DNA from: Aliidiomarina sp.
Lineage (GTDB): Bacteria > Pseudomonadota > Gammaproteobacteria > Enterobacterales > Alteromonadaceae
Reading direction: 5' to 3'
NCBI RefSeq assembly: GCF_022565475.1
Contig: NZ_JAIUMR010000006.1
Span: forward strand, 114,192-178,191
DNA length: 64,000 nucleotides
Shown: positions 38,503-49,085 of the stretch, in pieces
How the letters are laid out: each line of letters starts with the position of its first letter
How positions within the stretch are numbered: the stretch's first letter is position 1
Translations under genes and position numbers: made by a program
Notes under the pieces: model-generated
The model's input: the letters and a program-made list of their open reading frames with translations, nothing else
The model's database searches: none
Told to the model about the DNA's origin: nothing

Positions 38503-39810
38503 ATGCGAGGTTGGCTACCAAAAACGTCATTTGCTCGAACAGTTAGTTTAATTGCTGCGGTCCTATTGGTAAATTTAACCCTAACTTATCTGCTTTTTTC
38601 TGCCTATGTTCTTAAGCCTGGCGTGCAGCAATTGGTACGTTCAGTGACCAACCACACCGAAGTTGCGGAATGGTTAGATGCTCATCCTGATCCTTTGGTA
38701 CGCATGAATGTGGCTGACTTGAGTCAAGTGCGAAGTTTTAATGGCCTTGCTGCAGAAGATGCCGGTTTAGCTCGTGCTCAACATTATGATTGGCTATCGC
38801 GCATGGTGACAGCTGAAGTCGGACGACCAAGTGAAATTCGTGTGGCGACCCAAGATGGTGTTTCGATATGGGTGAACTTTGATGGTCAGGAACAATGGTT
38901 CCTCGTGCCGATGGATGAATTGAATGACGCTCAATTTTGGCCATTAATTTGGTTACTTGGTGTGATCGGTTTGGTGAGCGTATTCGCCGCCGCTTGGTTT
39001 GCTCGGTCATTGAATCGCCCGCTTGAACGATTACAGTTCGCCGCGGAACAAATTGTACAAGGTGCGAATCCCGATCCACTGCCAGAAATAGGGACCGTGG
39101 AGTTAGTTAAAGTGACCCGTGCGTTTAACCGCATGGTTTCTAATTTAAACCGTATTGATGATGACCGTGCGTTGTTACTTGCTGGTATTTCTCATGACCT
39201 GCGAACGCCATTAACGCGGATCCGTTTAGCGGCTGAGATGATGGATCCGAATGACTTATTAGTCGAAGGGATTATTCAAGACGTTGATGACTTAAATAGT
39301 ATTCTCAGCCAATTTAGCGATTTCGCCAGAGCGAGCGAGCGGGTCGGGTTTAGTTTTGTAAATTTGAATGAATTGATCGAAGAGGTCGTCGCCGCCGAGC
39401 AATTTTTAGCGCGCGAGGAAATTAGCTTGCACCTGCAGCCGGTGCCTGATGTTGAACTGCAACCGGTCGCAGTCAAGCGCATTTTAACCAATTTAGTCAT
39501 GAACGCCAAGCGCTATGGCAAGCCACCCATTGAAATTGAATCAGGGCTGTCACTCGACGAAGAGCATATTTGGTTTAGTATCCGCGACCAAGGTGCCGGC
39601 ATTGCTGATGAACAAGTGGAGGCCATGTTTACGCCATTTACGCGCGGGAATACGGCGCGGAATGACGAAGGAACGGGGCTTGGTTTAGCAATTGTGAAGC
39701 GATTTACGCAGATGCATCGAGGCCGAGTTGAAGCCCGCAACGATCCCCGTGGCGGGCTAAAAATTCGAGTTACACTTCCGCGTTACCCGAATGCGGAGGC
39801 AATCGATTAA
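38503..39810 (+). CDS. envZ: Sensor histidine kinase EnvZ
   Basis: EnvZ is an inner-membrane kinase and phosphatase for OmpR. The 435-residue protein has membrane helices at about residues 12-34 and 145-168 enclosing a periplasmic domain, a HAMP linker, the phosphorylated His231 in [18 protein letters not shown], and an ATPase domain with the N box [10 protein letters not shown] and G boxes GAGIADEQ and GTGLGLAIV. ompR ends three bases before it. Its last 13 codons overlap the convergent sthA gene by 41 bases. Confidence 0.96.
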   Translation: MRGWLPKTSFARTVSLIAAVLLVNLTLTYLLFSAYVLKPGVQQLVRSVTNHTEVAEWLDAHPDPLVRMNVADLSQVRSFNGLAAEDAGLARAQHYDWLSRMVTAEVGRPSEIRVATQDGVSIWVNFDGQEQWFLVPMDELNDAQFWPLIWLLGVIGLVSVFAAAWFARSLNRPLERLQFAAEQIVQGANPDPLPEIGTVELVKVTRAFNRMVSNLNRIDDDRALLLAGISHDLRTPLTRIRLAAEMMDPNDLLVEGIIQDVDDLNSILSQFSDFARASERVGFSFVNLNELIEEVVAAEQFLAREEISLHLQPVPDVELQPVAVKRILTNLVMNAKRYGKPPIEIESGLSLDEEHIWFSIRDQGAGIADEQVEAMFTPFTRGNTARNDEGTGLGLAIVKRFTQMHRGRVEARNDPRGGLKIRVTLPRYPNAEAID

Positions 39811-41194
39811 GGCCGTTTAATGCAGCGACACGATAAGCCTCAGCCATAGTGGGGTAGTTGAATGTGGTATTGATGAAATATTCAATGGTATTTCCCTCCC
39901 CACTCTGTTCCATAATGGCTTGACCGATATGAATAATCTCCGAGGCACGCTCGCCAAAGCAATGAATGCCGAGAATTTCTTTGCTTTCACGATGAAAGAG
40001 TATTTTCAGACTGCCGACTAAACTGTCGGCAATTTGCGCTCGCGCGAGGTGCTTGAATTGCGCTCGTCCAACTTCATAGGGGACATTTGCCGCGGTCAGC
40101 TCTTCTTCGGTAGCACCTACGGAACTAATTTCTGGAATGGTGTAGATGCCGGTTGGAATGTCAGAAACAAGCTTAGTGTCACAGCGACCGTCAAGCAGAG
40201 CAGTTGCAGCAAAGCGACCTTGGTCGTAGGCGGCACTGGCGAGGCTTGGGTAGCCGATAATATCGCCCACGGCGTAAATATGCGGAATTTCGGTCCGATA
40301 GTTTTCATCCACTTCCAGTTGTCCGCGGTAATTGGGCGTCAGCCCTACTGCTTCGAGATTTAACTTTTCGACGTTACCCGAACGACCGTTTGCATAGAGT
40401 AAGCAATCGGCAAAGATGCGCTTGCCCGATTCGGTTTCAAGAATCACGCCGTCGTCACGCCCCTCAATACGCGCCATTTCTTCTTGGTGGCGAATGACCA
40501 CACCGCTATTGCGTAAGTGGTAACTTATGGCGTCAGAGAACTCTGAGTCCAAAAACGACAGCAGACGATTGCGGGTATTAATGAGATCGACTTTAACACC
40601 AAGCCCGCGGAAAATGCTGGCATACTCACAGCCAATGACACCAGCACCAAAGATAATGATGTTTTTCGGATCATGTTTTAGCGACAAGATCGTGTCTGAG
40701 TCATAAATTCGCGGGTGTGAAAAGTCAACGCCAGGCGGGTGATAGGGGCGGGAGCCGGTGGCGATGACGACATTGCCCATGGTTAGCTTGTCGACCGAGC
40801 CGTCAGGATGCAAAACTTGCACGGTATGCGAATCAATAAAGCTAGCGACGCCGTGAATCACGGTCACGTCATTGCGTTCGTAAAATGAACTGCGCAGTTT
40901 GACCTGCTTGCGAATCACCGATTCAGCATGATTGAGAATTTCCGAAAAAGTTAGTTTATGGGGCATCTGCTGGCGCGAAAACAGTGGGCTAGCATTGTAT
41001 TCAACTAAACGACTGACCGAATGGCGCAACGCTTTCGATGGAATGGTACCCCAGTGCGTACAGCCGCCACCAAGCCGCGATTCAGCCTCGAACATCGCCA
41101 CACGTTGACCGCGCTTGGCGAGCATCATGGCAGCACCCTCGCCACCGGGGCCTGAGCCGATTACGATACTGTCGAAGTCATATTGTGTAGCCAT
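39770..41194 (-). CDS. sthA: Soluble pyridine nucleotide transhydrogenase
   Basis: SthA is a cytoplasmic FAD enzyme that passes hydride between NADPH and NAD. From the ATG at 41194 it has 474 residues (466 in E. coli). AGGA six bases upstream supports this start; the frame runs open to 41230. The FAD motif [10 protein letters not shown] opens the protein. The block [20 protein letters not shown] lacks the second redox Cys of lipoamide dehydrogenases, as expected for SthA. A second Rossmann motif, [13 protein letters not shown], binds the nicotinamide cofactor. The 3' end overlaps envZ. Confidence 0.96.
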   Translation of the reverse strand: MATQYDFDSIVIGSGPGGEGAAMMLAKRGQRVAMFEAESRLGGGCTHWGTIPSKALRHSVSRLVEYNASPLFSRQQMPHKLTFSEILNHAESVIRKQVKLRSSFYERNDVTVIHGVASFIDSHTVQVLHPDGSVDKLTMGNVVIATGSRPYHPPGVDFSHPRIYDSDTILSLKHDPKNIIIFGAGVIGCEYASIFRGLGVKVDLINTRNRLLSFLDSEFSDAISYHLRNSGVVIRHQEEMARIEGRDDGVILETESGKRIFADCLLYANGRSGNVEKLNLEAVGLTPNYRGQLEVDENYRTEIPHIYAVGDIIGYPSLASAAYDQGRFAATALLDGRCDTKLVSDIPTGIYTIPEISSVGATEEELTAANVPYEVGRAQFKHLARAQIADSLVGSLKILFHRESKEILGIHCFGERASEIIHIGQAIMEQSGEGNTIEYFINTTFNYPTMAEAYRVAALNGLNRLPPHSGNAEV

Positions 41195-41282
41195 AGATGA
41201 TCCTATTTCGTTTGTTGTACTAGTTCGCATTCATTACTTTGAATCATGAACGTCTATCCGCAATCCTGCAAGGTTAGAGGCT

Positions 41283-41948
41283 CTAAGCTGACACCGAAAG
41301 CGCCGGTAATTGCTGAAATGATGAAATTGCCGGATGTTGGTTAAATTGCTTCAGGGGTAAGCCGCTGTCTGGATTGGTAATGCCGACCGTGTAGCGAATA
41401 CCAAATTGGCGCGCGCTGTCTAGAATATGCTCACCATCATCGATAAACAACGTACGCGCCGGATCAAATGGAAAGGCTTGCTGGAGCCGCTGCCAGAGCT
41501 CTTGAAACTCTTTGCAGTAACCAAACTCGTGAGTTGAGAACTGTCGCGGACAAAGCTGTGCAAGCGGCGTGTGTTGGTTTTTTAACGCCAACGCATCCGG
41601 GTGAGCATTCGTAAGCAGGGCAACATCTTTACCCGCAGCTTGGAGTTGCTGCAGAAAGTCTTGCGTGTCGGGGCGCAATTGAATCAATTCGGTAGTCTGT
41701 GTTTTCAGTTGCCGAATGGGTAATCCAAGCGTGCTTTCCCAATAATCTAAACAATACCAGTTTAGAGTTCCAGCGACGTCACGAAAATGTGCGACTAAGC
41801 GTTGCTGTGCTTCTTCGATCGAGAGACCATGTTGCTTGGCGTAATGGTAATGGAGTTGCTCATTCCAAAAGTGATTGTCATAACGTAAGTCGAGCAATGT
41901 GCCGTCCATATCTAATAAAACGGTATCGATTTCAGACCAATTCAACAT
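41283..41948 (-). CDS. yrfG: HAD-family GMP/IMP nucleotidase, YrfG-like
   Basis: This HAD hydrolase should remove phosphate from purine monophosphates. From the ATG at 41948 it has 221 residues (222 in E. coli YrfG). The catalytic motif is DMDGTLLD with Asp13 and Asp15. ALLTNAHPDAL holds motif 2, and LFIDDGEHIL holds motif 4 Asp residues near 180. An AGG lies seven bases upstream of this ATG. The frame extends open to 42044, which would overlap nudE and has no family similarity. It is divergent from nudE, as yrfG lies near nudE in E. coli. Confidence 0.9.
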   Translation of the reverse strand: MLNWSEIDTVLLDMDGTLLDLRYDNHFWNEQLHYHYAKQHGLSIEEAQQRLVAHFRDVAGTLNWYCLDYWESTLGLPIRQLKTQTTELIQLRPDTQDFLQQLQAAGKDVALLTNAHPDALALKNQHTPLAQLCPRQFSTHEFGYCKEFQELWQRLQQAFPFDPARTLFIDDGEHILDSARQFGIRYTVGITNPDSGLPLKQFNQHPAISSFQQLPALSVSA

Positions 41949-42027
41949 GGGTTTGCCTATGCCTATTCTCATTGTCGGGTTTAGATAGTATGGTGAAAGG
42001 GTTAGAACAGAACTTCGTGGTATCTGC

Positions 42028-42606
42028 ATGACGCAAAAATCCAAGAACGAAAAACAAATTCCAACGATCCTTTCGCGTCAGATTGTAGCGAAAAGTCGCC
42101 TGCTTCGCATCGAAGCAATTGATTTAAAGTTTAGCAATGGCGAGTTACGGCAATATGAACGTATGCAGGGCAGTGGCCGTGGCGCAGTCATGGTGGTGCC
42201 GTTTCTCGACGACGAGACAGTCCTCCTAGTGCGTGAATATGCCGCTGGTTTGCACAATTATCAATTAGGTTTCCCCAAAGGCCTCATTGATCCGGGAGAA
42301 ACGCCGGAGCAAGCAGCGAATCGCGAGTTAAAGGAAGAAATCGGCTATGGTGTGCGCAAATTAACGACTCTGAAACAGGTTTCTATGGCACCCGCTTTTT
42401 TTTCTGCAGCCATGATCTTGTTTGTCGGTGAAGATTTGTATCCTGAGCAGTTGTTGGGTGACGAGCCTGAGCCTTTGGAAATCGTGCCATGGAAATTGTC
42501 GGAACTGGACGAATTGTTAACCCAACCCGACTTTACCGAAGCCCGCAGTGTTGCCGCGCTGCTGCTCATGCAGCGTTGGCGCGAACAACGGCAAGCAATG
42601 GAGTAG
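42028..42606 (+). CDS. nudE: ADP compounds hydrolase NudE (Nudix)
   Basis: NudE hydrolyses ADP-ribose, Ap3A and NADH-type compounds. The 192-residue protein carries a complete Nudix box starting at GLIDPGETPEQA and ending in RELKEEIGY, near residues 91-113, which binds magnesium and catalyses the cut. SRQIVAKSRLLRIEAIDL at the N-terminus is typical of NudE. cysQ begins seven bases after its stop, so the two are probably co-transcribed. The pairing of two small nucleotide-clearing enzymes is seen elsewhere in gammaproteobacteria. Confidence 0.93.
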   Translation: MTQKSKNEKQIPTILSRQIVAKSRLLRIEAIDLKFSNGELRQYERMQGSGRGAVMVVPFLDDETVLLVREYAAGLHNYQLGFPKGLIDPGETPEQAANRELKEEIGYGVRKLTTLKQVSMAPAFFSAAMILFVGEDLYPEQLLGDEPEPLEIVPWKLSELDELLTQPDFTEARSVAALLLMQRWREQRQAME

Positions 42607-42613
42607 CGTACTG

Positions 42614-43447
42614 ATGACCTTGAAGCAAGAAGAATTCAGCACACTCATCGAACCGCTGGCAAAAATTACTGAGCGCACCGGTGAACTCTTATTGGCCCAC
42701 TACGACACTGGCGACTTTAAAACCTTTAGCAAAGATGACGACTCGCCAGTCACAAGCGCGGATTATGCCGCAAGTGAGTTGTTAACCAAAGAATTGCGAC
42801 TGCTCACGCCGGATATTCCTGTGTTGTCGGAAGAGGCTGTACAGCCCTGGCGGGAACGCAAACGTTGGCAACAGTATTGGCTGGTGGACCCGCTCGATGG
42901 CACTCAAGAGTTTGTTGCTGGCAGTGGCGATTTTGCCGTAAGCATTGCCCTTATTCAGCACGGAAAGCCGGTACTTGGCATGATCGGTTGGCCGGTTGCC
43001 GAACGCCTTTATTTTGCAGCACTTGGTGGTGGTGCTTTCAAGCAAAGTCAAGGTCGAAAAGAACGTATCCAAGTTCGTCAATTCGAAGATCCCAAGTATG
43101 ATCCAATTACGATTGCCTTGAGTCGTCGCCAACCCGAATCACGAGTGTTATCGCGCCTCGGGCAGCAGCGTCCGATAGCCATTATGCATACAGGCAGTTG
43201 TGCACTGAAGTCGGCGTTAGTGGCGGAAGGGAAAGCCGATGTATTTATGCGCATTGGACCAACCGGTGAATGGGACACGGGTGCTGCGGAAATTCTTGTT
43301 CAAGAAGCCGGCGGCCAGCTTCTAGACTTGCATTTTCAGCCGCTCACCTACAATCAAACCCAAGACACGGGTAATCCCAACTTTCTTGTTTTAGGTGATC
43401 CGTCTGTGAATTGGAGCTCAGTCTTTCCATCACCCCTTGCGGATTAA
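42614..43447 (+). CDS. cysQ: 3'(2'),5'-bisphosphate nucleotidase CysQ
   Basis: CysQ converts 3'-phosphoadenosine 5'-phosphate to AMP, clearing a by-product of sulfate assimilation. The ATG at 42614, with GGAG ten bases before it, gives 277 residues; the open frame back to 42548 lies inside nudE. The inositol-monophosphatase family metal motifs are present: DPLDGTQEFV near residue 95 and WDTGAAEILVQEAGG near residue 216, with an upstream SEE acidic site. Its stop is only three bases from the stop of the convergent yheU. Confidence 0.93.
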   Translation: MTLKQEEFSTLIEPLAKITERTGELLLAHYDTGDFKTFSKDDDSPVTSADYAASELLTKELRLLTPDIPVLSEEAVQPWRERKRWQQYWLVDPLDGTQEFVAGSGDFAVSIALIQHGKPVLGMIGWPVAERLYFAALGGGAFKQSQGRKERIQVRQFEDPKYDPITIALSRRQPESRVLSRLGQQRPIAIMHTGSCALKSALVAEGKADVFMRIGPTGEWDTGAAEILVQEAGGQLLDLHFQPLTYNQTQDTGNPNFLVLGDPSVNWSSVFPSPLAD

Positions 43448-43450
43448 GAT

Positions 43451-43672
43451 CTAGTCACCTTGATAATCACGCTTCAGGACAATGTTTACCGATTCATGAA
43501 GCTCTGAGAAGACAATAATCGCTTCACCGCTCTGAAGTTGCTTCCGCACATCTTCCACTTTCTCTGCTAAACTTTTCTCTTCGGTACCGTAATCCGTGCC
43601 TTCGCGTAACACAAAATGTTCGATGAGGCGGAGCAGTGTATCGTTATCGATTTCGGAGTAAGGGATTTGCAT
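43451..43672 (-). CDS. yheU: YheU family protein (UPF0270)
   Basis: The 73-residue protein matches YheU along its length, with the blocks [14 protein letters not shown] near residue 16 and [16 protein letters not shown] near residue 49. The start is the ATG at 43672, since the frame upstream lacks similarity. The function of the family is not known; it is acidic and predicted soluble. It converges on cysQ with a three-base gap and is divergent from the M16 protease gene. In E. coli yheU also neighbours yheS and yheV territory. Confidence 0.9.
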   Translation of the reverse strand: MQIPYSEIDNDTLLRLIEHFVLREGTDYGTEEKSLAEKVEDVRKQLQSGEAIIVFSELHESVNIVLKRDYQGD

Positions 43673-43733
43673 GGAATCGCTCGCTTTCTGTTGGCAGGCA
43701 TAACATTCAGTTACAAAATAGCTTACCAGAATT

Positions 43734-43762
43734 ACAGGTAAACATTGCACATTGAATGTGCA
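43734..43762. promoter_or_regulatory. Palindrome and shared motif upstream of the M16 protease
   Basis: TGCACATT-G-AATGTGCA (43746-43762) is a perfect palindrome with 8-base arms. It overlaps ACAGGTAAACATTG (43734-43747), a motif also found upstream of ompR. TTACC-N9-GGTAA (43723-43741) is a further inverted repeat. This looks like an operator cluster between divergent yheU and the protease gene. Confidence 0.4.
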
Positions 43763-43810
43763 CTCTGAATAATACACAACGAAAAAGTAACAATAACTAT
43801 GGGAATTCTT

Positions 43811-46714
43811 ATGTTAGTGCGTAAAAGTAAACAATCGTTGCTGAAGCACTTGCGCTCGTTCACGCTGCTGGCTTCGGCGGCTGTCGTATTGAGTGCCTGC
43901 CAGCCAGGCCCGGTCGCGCAAGGCCCAGAAACAAATATTGATCCGTATGTGATCAATACCAGTCCGAATGACCAGCGCGAGTATCGTGCCATTACCCTTG
44001 AAAACGGTGTGCGCATGGTGTTAGTCCATGATCCTGAAGCAGAAAAATCAGGTGCAGCGTTAGCCGTTTATGCGGGCAGCATGCAAAACCCAGACTCGCA
44101 GCTCGGTTTGGCGCACTACTTAGAGCACATGCTCTTTTTAGGCACCGAAAAGTATCCTGATCCAGACGAGTATGGTGAATTTATGGCGCAAAACGGTGGT
44201 ATGCACAATGCATATACCGCTGATGACCATACTAATTACATGTTGGAAGTGAACAACGATGCGTTACCAGAAGCGTTAGACCGTTTTGCTGACTTCTTCA
44301 AAGCACCGATGTTTTATCCGGAGTATGCCGAAAAAGAAGTAAACGCAGTTGACTCGGAATGGTCCATGCGTCGCGCATCAGACGGCTATATTCTTTTTGC
44401 CCTGAATAATATTCTGATGAATCCAGAGCATCCGATTGCACGGTTCCGCATCGGAAATAACGAAACTTTGTCGGACAAAGAAGACAGTAAACTTCACGAC
44501 GAGATGCTGGCTTTCTACGAGCGTTACTACTCAGCCAATCTAATGACCGCTTCTGTGGTGAGTAACCGTCCACTGGACGAACTCGAAGCATTAGCACGAG
44601 AAGCGTTCGCCGACATTCCAAACCGCAATGTTGAAGCGCCGGTTATTGATGTGCCGGTTGCAACTGCAGAACAGTTGGAACAAAAAATCTATTATCGCCC
44701 ACAAATGGAAATGCGCTCGGTTGGCCTCGATTTCACCATCGAAAATAACCTTGAAGACTACCGTTATCAGCCGAACCGCATTGTGGCGCATTTGCTCAAC
44801 TCAGAAATGCCAGGAACTCCTGCGGCTCTATTCCGTGAACTAGGCTGGATGGAAAGTATGGGCGCTGGCGCAAGCCCGAATGCTTATGGTAATGCCGGTC
44901 GCTTCCAGATTCAGGTAAGCCTGACAGAAGCGGGTATGGCCCATCGCGATACCATTATCGGTGTTGTTCTGAACTACCTTGAGCAATTACGTGCAGAAGG
45001 GATCAGCGAAGCGTATTACGAGGAAGTTGCGACCGTATTAAATAACGAGTTCACCTTCTTGCGTCGCACTGGTGCGTTTAATTATGCCACTAGCTTGGCA
45101 GCGAACTTGCTGTATTACCCGTATTCGGACGTGATTGATCATAACTATCGTCTGGACGGTTATAGCCCAGAGCGCATTAATCGGGTGTTGAACCAACTAA
45201 CGACCGATAACTTGCGCGTATGGTATGTGTCGCCGCAAGAAGAAACCGATCAAGAAATGTACTTCTTCGATGGTCGCTATCGCGTTGAGGACATCACAGC
45301 CGAAGACTACGCAAACTGGCAGCAAGCAGCGGCGCAGTTTACCGTCAATCTGCCTTCGGTGAATACCTTGTTCCCAGAAGACTTAACCATGAGCTCTGAA
45401 GAAGTCACAGAGAAGCCGGTTGAAATTCATGCAGAGCCGGGCGTTTCTGTCTACCTGAAACGTAGCCATCGCTTTGCTGAGCCGCGTGCAGAAGTGCTCG
45501 TGCAGATGTATCAGCCTTGGACTGACAAATCACTCCGCGAGCAAGTTGCGGTGCAAGTATTGATGGACACCTTTAATTTGTCTCAACAAGCACTAGCGCG
45601 TGAAGCGTCAATTGCTGGCACCGGTTTCCGCTTGTCGGCAAGCAATGGTTTGCAATTAACCTTGACGGGCTTTAATGACCAGCAAGGTCAATTAGCGTCG
45701 CGGGTACTGGCCAGCTTCGCTGAGTTTAGCCCGAGCGAAAATGCGGTAAATCAATCTGCAGATCGCTTACGTCGTTCAGTACAGAACCAACGTTTACAGT
45801 TCCCAATGCAGCAGATGTTCCCTGCGTTTAATCAAATCATGCGCTTACCAAGTGCTGATTACCAAGATCAAATCGCCATGTTGCAAGAAATTGGATTAGA
45901 CGATGTACTTGCCGCACGTGACTCGCTGCTTGCAGGCAACATCATGCGTGTATTCGTGTTTGGTAACTACAACAATGCCGACGCGATGGCTCTGGTCGAA
46001 GACGTAAAACAATACGTGACTGTGGATCCGAGCATCACCTATGCACGTTCACCCATCGTCAAGCCGACGACTGATTTGAAAGTCACTTGGCAGGATGATT
46101 TGACTCTTGAAGATACGGCCGTTTTGGATGTTTGGTTGTCGCCTCAAGAAGGTTATGGTGAGCGCGTGCGGGCTTGGGTATTGTCTGAAATGATGCATAA
46201 CCGTTTCTTCACTGAGCTACGAACTGAAGACCAACTCGGCTACGCTGTCGGTGCGAATCGCATGAACATTGAAGATTACTCAGGTATTGGCTTCTACATT
46301 CAGAGCCCAGTGCGTGGTACTTCTGGATTATTGGCTCGCTTTGACGAGTTTCGTGCTGGTTATGCCGAGCGAATCGCTAACCTCAGCGATGAGCAGTTCG
46401 AGCAAGTTCGTGCGAGTGTGTTGACGGACCTCTTGCAGCCACCGCAGACACTCGGACAAGAAGCCGGCCGTTTCCGTGGTGATTGGTCAAATGAACGCTA
46501 TGACTTCGACAGCACCGAGCAAATGGCTGCCGAACTGCGCGCTTTGACGAAAGCGGACATTCAAAACTTCTATCAGCGTCTGATCATGGACGGTGAAGCA
46601 GCACGCATTTTAGTGCAGCTGCGTGGTACTCGCTTTGCTGAAGAAGACTTTGCTACCTTTGACGGTGTGCAAGTGATTGAAAGCATGACGGAATGGAGTG
46701 CGTCACAGCAATAA
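43811..46714 (+). CDS. ptrA: Pitrilysin-like M16 zinc protease, lipoprotein
   Basis: This is a large inverzincin of the insulinase family, with four homologous halves making a closed chamber that degrades peptides. The 967-residue protein has the zinc site H102YLEH106 and the third ligand Glu183 in AVDSE. It starts with a signal sequence ending in the lipobox LSAC, so unlike soluble periplasmic protease III of E. coli it should be lipid-anchored. GGGA six bases before the ATG at 43811 favours that start over 43799. Palindromic sequences lie upstream. It is flanked by yheU and yheS, not recBCD as in E. coli. Confidence 0.92.
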   Translation: MLVRKSKQSLLKHLRSFTLLASAAVVLSACQPGPVAQGPETNIDPYVINTSPNDQREYRAITLENGVRMVLVHDPEAEKSGAALAVYAGSMQNPDSQLGLAHYLEHMLFLGTEKYPDPDEYGEFMAQNGGMHNAYTADDHTNYMLEVNNDALPEALDRFADFFKAPMFYPEYAEKEVNAVDSEWSMRRASDGYILFALNNILMNPEHPIARFRIGNNETLSDKEDSKLHDEMLAFYERYYSANLMTASVVSNRPLDELEALAREAFADIPNRNVEAPVIDVPVATAEQLEQKIYYRPQMEMRSVGLDFTIENNLEDYRYQPNRIVAHLLNSEMPGTPAALFRELGWMESMGAGASPNAYGNAGRFQIQVSLTEAGMAHRDTIIGVVLNYLEQLRAEGISEAYYEEVATVLNNEFTFLRRTGAFNYATSLAANLLYYPYSDVIDHNYRLDGYSPERINRVLNQLTTDNLRVWYVSPQEETDQEMYFFDGRYRVEDITAEDYANWQQAAAQFTVNLPSVNTLFPEDLTMSSEEVTEKPVEIHAEPGVSVYLKRSHRFAEPRAEVLVQMYQPWTDKSLREQVAVQVLMDTFNLSQQALAREASIAGTGFRLSASNGLQLTLTGFNDQQGQLASRVLASFAEFSPSENAVNQSADRLRRSVQNQRLQFPMQQMFPAFNQIMRLPSADYQDQIAMLQEIGLDDVLAARDSLLAGNIMRVFVFGNYNNADAMALVEDVKQYVTVDPSITYARSPIVKPTTDLKVTWQDDLTLEDTAVLDVWLSPQEGYGERVRAWVLSEMMHNRFFTELRTEDQLGYAVGANRMNIEDYSGIGFYIQSPVRGTSGLLARFDEFRAGYAERIANLSDEQFEQVRASVLTDLLQPPQTLGQEAGRFRGDWSNERYDFDSTEQMAAELRALTKADIQNFYQRLIMDGEAARILVQLRGTRFAEEDFATFDGVQVIESMTEWSASQQ

Positions 46715-46731
46715 TCGCTGCGCTTTGAAAT

Positions 46732-46769
46732 AAAAAGGCACTGTCGTGATGGCAGTGCCTTTATTTTTT
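46732..46769. terminator. Terminator between the M16 protease and yheS
   Basis: AAAAAGGCACTG and CAGTGCCTTTATTTTTT form a stem of at least seven GC-rich pairs (46737-46743 with 46753-46759), extended by the A and T runs. It serves the protease gene and probably yheS from the other side. Confidence 0.85.
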
Positions 46770-46773
46770 GGAG

Positions 46774-48720
46774 CTATTCAGATTCGAGGTGTTGTAATTC
46801 TTCGCTGAGCGTCATCCATTCCATTTCGATTGTCTCAAGTTGCTCTTTTAGCTGCCCTTGGTGTAGCAATAAGTCGGTCAATTCTTCCTTTCGTGCAGCT
46901 TGATAAATCTCTGGATCGGCCAGCTGCGCTTCGACGGCTTCGAGTTGTTCAGTTACTTGTTCCAATTGCTGCTCGGCGTGTTTAACTTTCTTCCGTAAAG
47001 GCTGCAACTGTTGGCGCTTCTGTGCTGCCGCTTGGCGTTCAGCTTTGCGATTGGATGACGACTGTTGATTATCTGCAGTGGTTTTTGCATTCACAGACGC
47101 AGACAGAAGTGTCGCTTTTGCTAACGCTGCTTGCTCGTCAAGCCAACGGGCGTAGTCATCTAAATCTCCCTTAAAGGGTGCCACTTCGCGATGCGCAACG
47201 AGATAATAGTCATCGACCGTTGCGCGTAAAAAGTGACGATCATGCGAGACAATGACCATGGCCCCGGAAAATTCTTGTAGAGCTTGGATGAGGGCCTCGC
47301 GCATGTCGAGGTCAAGGTGGTTAGTTGGCTCATCGAGCAAGAGTAAGTTGGGCTTTTGATAAATCAGTAGAGCCAACACCAGACGAGCCTTTTCGCCGCC
47401 CGAAAAAGGCTCGACCGGTTCATATGCGCGATCGCCAGTAAAACCAAAGCGGCCGAGGAAATCGCGTAAACGTTGCTCTGGCGCTTTCGGGTCAATTCGA
47501 TACAAATGCGTGATGGCGTTATCGTTAAGACTTAATGTTTCTAATTGATGTTGAGCAAAATAGCCTATCACCAAACCTGGACTGGCTTCACGGACACCGC
47601 CTTGTGGTGCGAGTTCACCTGCAAGAACTTTCATCAAGGTTGATTTACCTGCACCGTTGCGACCAAGCAGACCAATGCGACTTCCTGGCACCAAGTTGAG
47701 CTGAATCTTTTCAAGAATAGTGCTTTCACCATATCCGGCTTGCACTTGATCAAGCTGCATTAACGGGTTTGGTAGTTTAGTCGGTTCAGGAAAACTTAAA
47801 TCAAACGGCTCTTGATCGCCAAGCGGTGCTGTGGCCGTTAGCTTTTCTAAGGCTTTGAGGCGGCTTTGCGCCTGTTTAGCCTTACTCGCCTTGGCGCGGA
47901 AGCGGTCAATAAAGCTTTGCAAGTGAGCACGTTGTGTTTGTTCTTTATCATATTGCTGTTGTTGTTGCGCTCGTCGCTCGCTGCGCTGGCGCTGGAAACT
48001 CGTGTAATCGCCTTGGTAACTGTTGGTCGACTTGCGTTCGATATGAATAATATGGGTCACGACCCCGTCGAGGAAGTCACGATCGTGAGAAATCACCATG
48101 ACGGTGCCAGGAAAGCGTTTCAACCAATGCTCGAGCCAGACGATGGTATCTAAATCGAGGTGGTTAGTGGGCTCATCGAGGAGCAGGAGATCAGCACGGG
48201 CGATTAACGCTTGGGCAAGGTTGAGGCGCATACGCCACCCACCCGAAAAACTTCTTACCGGAGCTTGCAGCTGATCTTGACTAAACCCCAACCCAGTCAA
48301 TAATTGTGCAGTACGTGCTTCAATATCATAACCACCGATTGCATCGAGCTGCCCATGCAAGGCGGCGACTTGCTCACCAATGCGGTGATTATCTGGTTCT
48401 GCATGCAGTTGTTGATTGAGTTGCTGCAACTGCTGTTGAATATGCGTGTAGTCTTGATCGCCCTGCATGACATAGGCCAAAGCGGGGATATCGAGTGCCG
48501 GCGTTTCTTGTGCGACGCTGGCAATCCGCCAATGTTGTGGCACTTGCAGTTGCCCCGCGTCTTCCTTAAGTTCCCCGCGAATTAACGCAAATAACGAAGA
48601 CTTACCCGCACCGTTGGCGCCGACTAAACCGACACGTTGGCCCGGAAAAATGGTAAACTGAGCAGCGGCGAGGAGCTGATGCCCGCCTCGCAATAAACTT
48701 AAGCCGTCGGCTTGGATCAT
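46774..48720 (-). CDS. yheS: ABC-F family ATPase YheS
   Basis: ABC-F proteins have two ATPase domains without membrane parts and act on the ribosome. The 648-residue protein has Walker A GANGAGKSS near residue 35 and GRNGAGKST near 350, signature motifs SGGWRMRL and SGGEKARL, and two identical LLLLDEPTNHLD Walker B blocks. A charged linker lies between the domains, and a C-terminal coiled coil (about 560-645) follows. The whole matches YheS rather than EttA or Uup. It is divergent from yheV, as its name-neighbour in E. coli. A ribosome role is from family knowledge. Confidence 0.94.
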   Translation of the reverse strand: MIQADGLSLLRGGHQLLAAAQFTIFPGQRVGLVGANGAGKSSLFALIRGELKEDAGQLQVPQHWRIASVAQETPALDIPALAYVMQGDQDYTHIQQQLQQLNQQLHAEPDNHRIGEQVAALHGQLDAIGGYDIEARTAQLLTGLGFSQDQLQAPVRSFSGGWRMRLNLAQALIARADLLLLDEPTNHLDLDTIVWLEHWLKRFPGTVMVISHDRDFLDGVVTHIIHIERKSTNSYQGDYTSFQRQRSERRAQQQQQYDKEQTQRAHLQSFIDRFRAKASKAKQAQSRLKALEKLTATAPLGDQEPFDLSFPEPTKLPNPLMQLDQVQAGYGESTILEKIQLNLVPGSRIGLLGRNGAGKSTLMKVLAGELAPQGGVREASPGLVIGYFAQHQLETLSLNDNAITHLYRIDPKAPEQRLRDFLGRFGFTGDRAYEPVEPFSGGEKARLVLALLIYQKPNLLLLDEPTNHLDLDMREALIQALQEFSGAMVIVSHDRHFLRATVDDYYLVAHREVAPFKGDLDDYARWLDEQAALAKATLLSASVNAKTTADNQQSSSNRKAERQAAAQKRQQLQPLRKKVKHAEQQLEQVTEQLEAVEAQLADPEIYQAARKEELTDLLLHQGQLKEQLETIEMEWMTLSEELQHLESE

Positions 48721-48837
48721 AAACAGTTGGTCCAGAAAATTGAAAATCGTCGTAATGAGGCGTAGTTTACCTGAGTTCGCTAGCGCTCGCAGCCATACTC
48801 AGCGAAAAGCGCAGGATACTTCACACGAGGAATACTT

Positions 48838-49047
48838 ATGTCACGCAGTCGTAAGCGTTTTATAGCCGGTGCCACTTGTCCCCAGTGCAAGGCTCAAGAC
48901 ACCTTAATGGTGTACTTAGAAAATGACCAGGAGCAGGTCACCTGTGTCGAGTGTGATTACCAAATGAGCGAAGCTGAGCGCGAGCAAGAGAAGAAAGGTG
49001 CCGCAGTCTCAGTTGACCAAGTGATCGGCATCTTTAAACCGCAATAG
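48838..49047 (+). CDS. yheV: YheV family zinc-ribbon protein
   Basis: The 69-residue protein has a basic N-terminus (SRSRKRFIAGATCPQCK) and two Cys pairs, C14xxC17 and C36xxC39, that should bind one zinc ion. This matches YheV, a small protein found beside yheS and kefB genes in gammaproteobacteria. Its function is unknown; nucleic-acid or protein binding is plausible from the zinc ribbon and Arg-rich start. CACGAGGAATAC before the ATG gives a good ribosome site. It converges on queG. Confidence 0.88.
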   Translation: MSRSRKRFIAGATCPQCKAQDTLMVYLENDQEQVTCVECDYQMSEAEREQEKKGAAVSVDQVIGIFKPQ

Positions 49048-49061
49048 CGCATTGTGATTCG

Positions 49062-49085
49062 CCGCGCGACTTAAGCGTCGCGCGG
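49062..49085. other. Hairpin at the yheV-queG convergence
   Basis: CCGCGCGAC (49062-49070) and GTCGCGCGG (49077-49085) form a perfect 9-bp GC stem. It lies across the 3' end of queG. No T tract follows on either strand, so it may stop transcripts weakly or protect 3' ends. Confidence 0.5.

Noticed and set aside
41949..42044. Longer YrfG start overlapping nudE
   Set aside because: No similarity in the added part; the ATG at 41948 matches the E. coli length and has a ribosome site.
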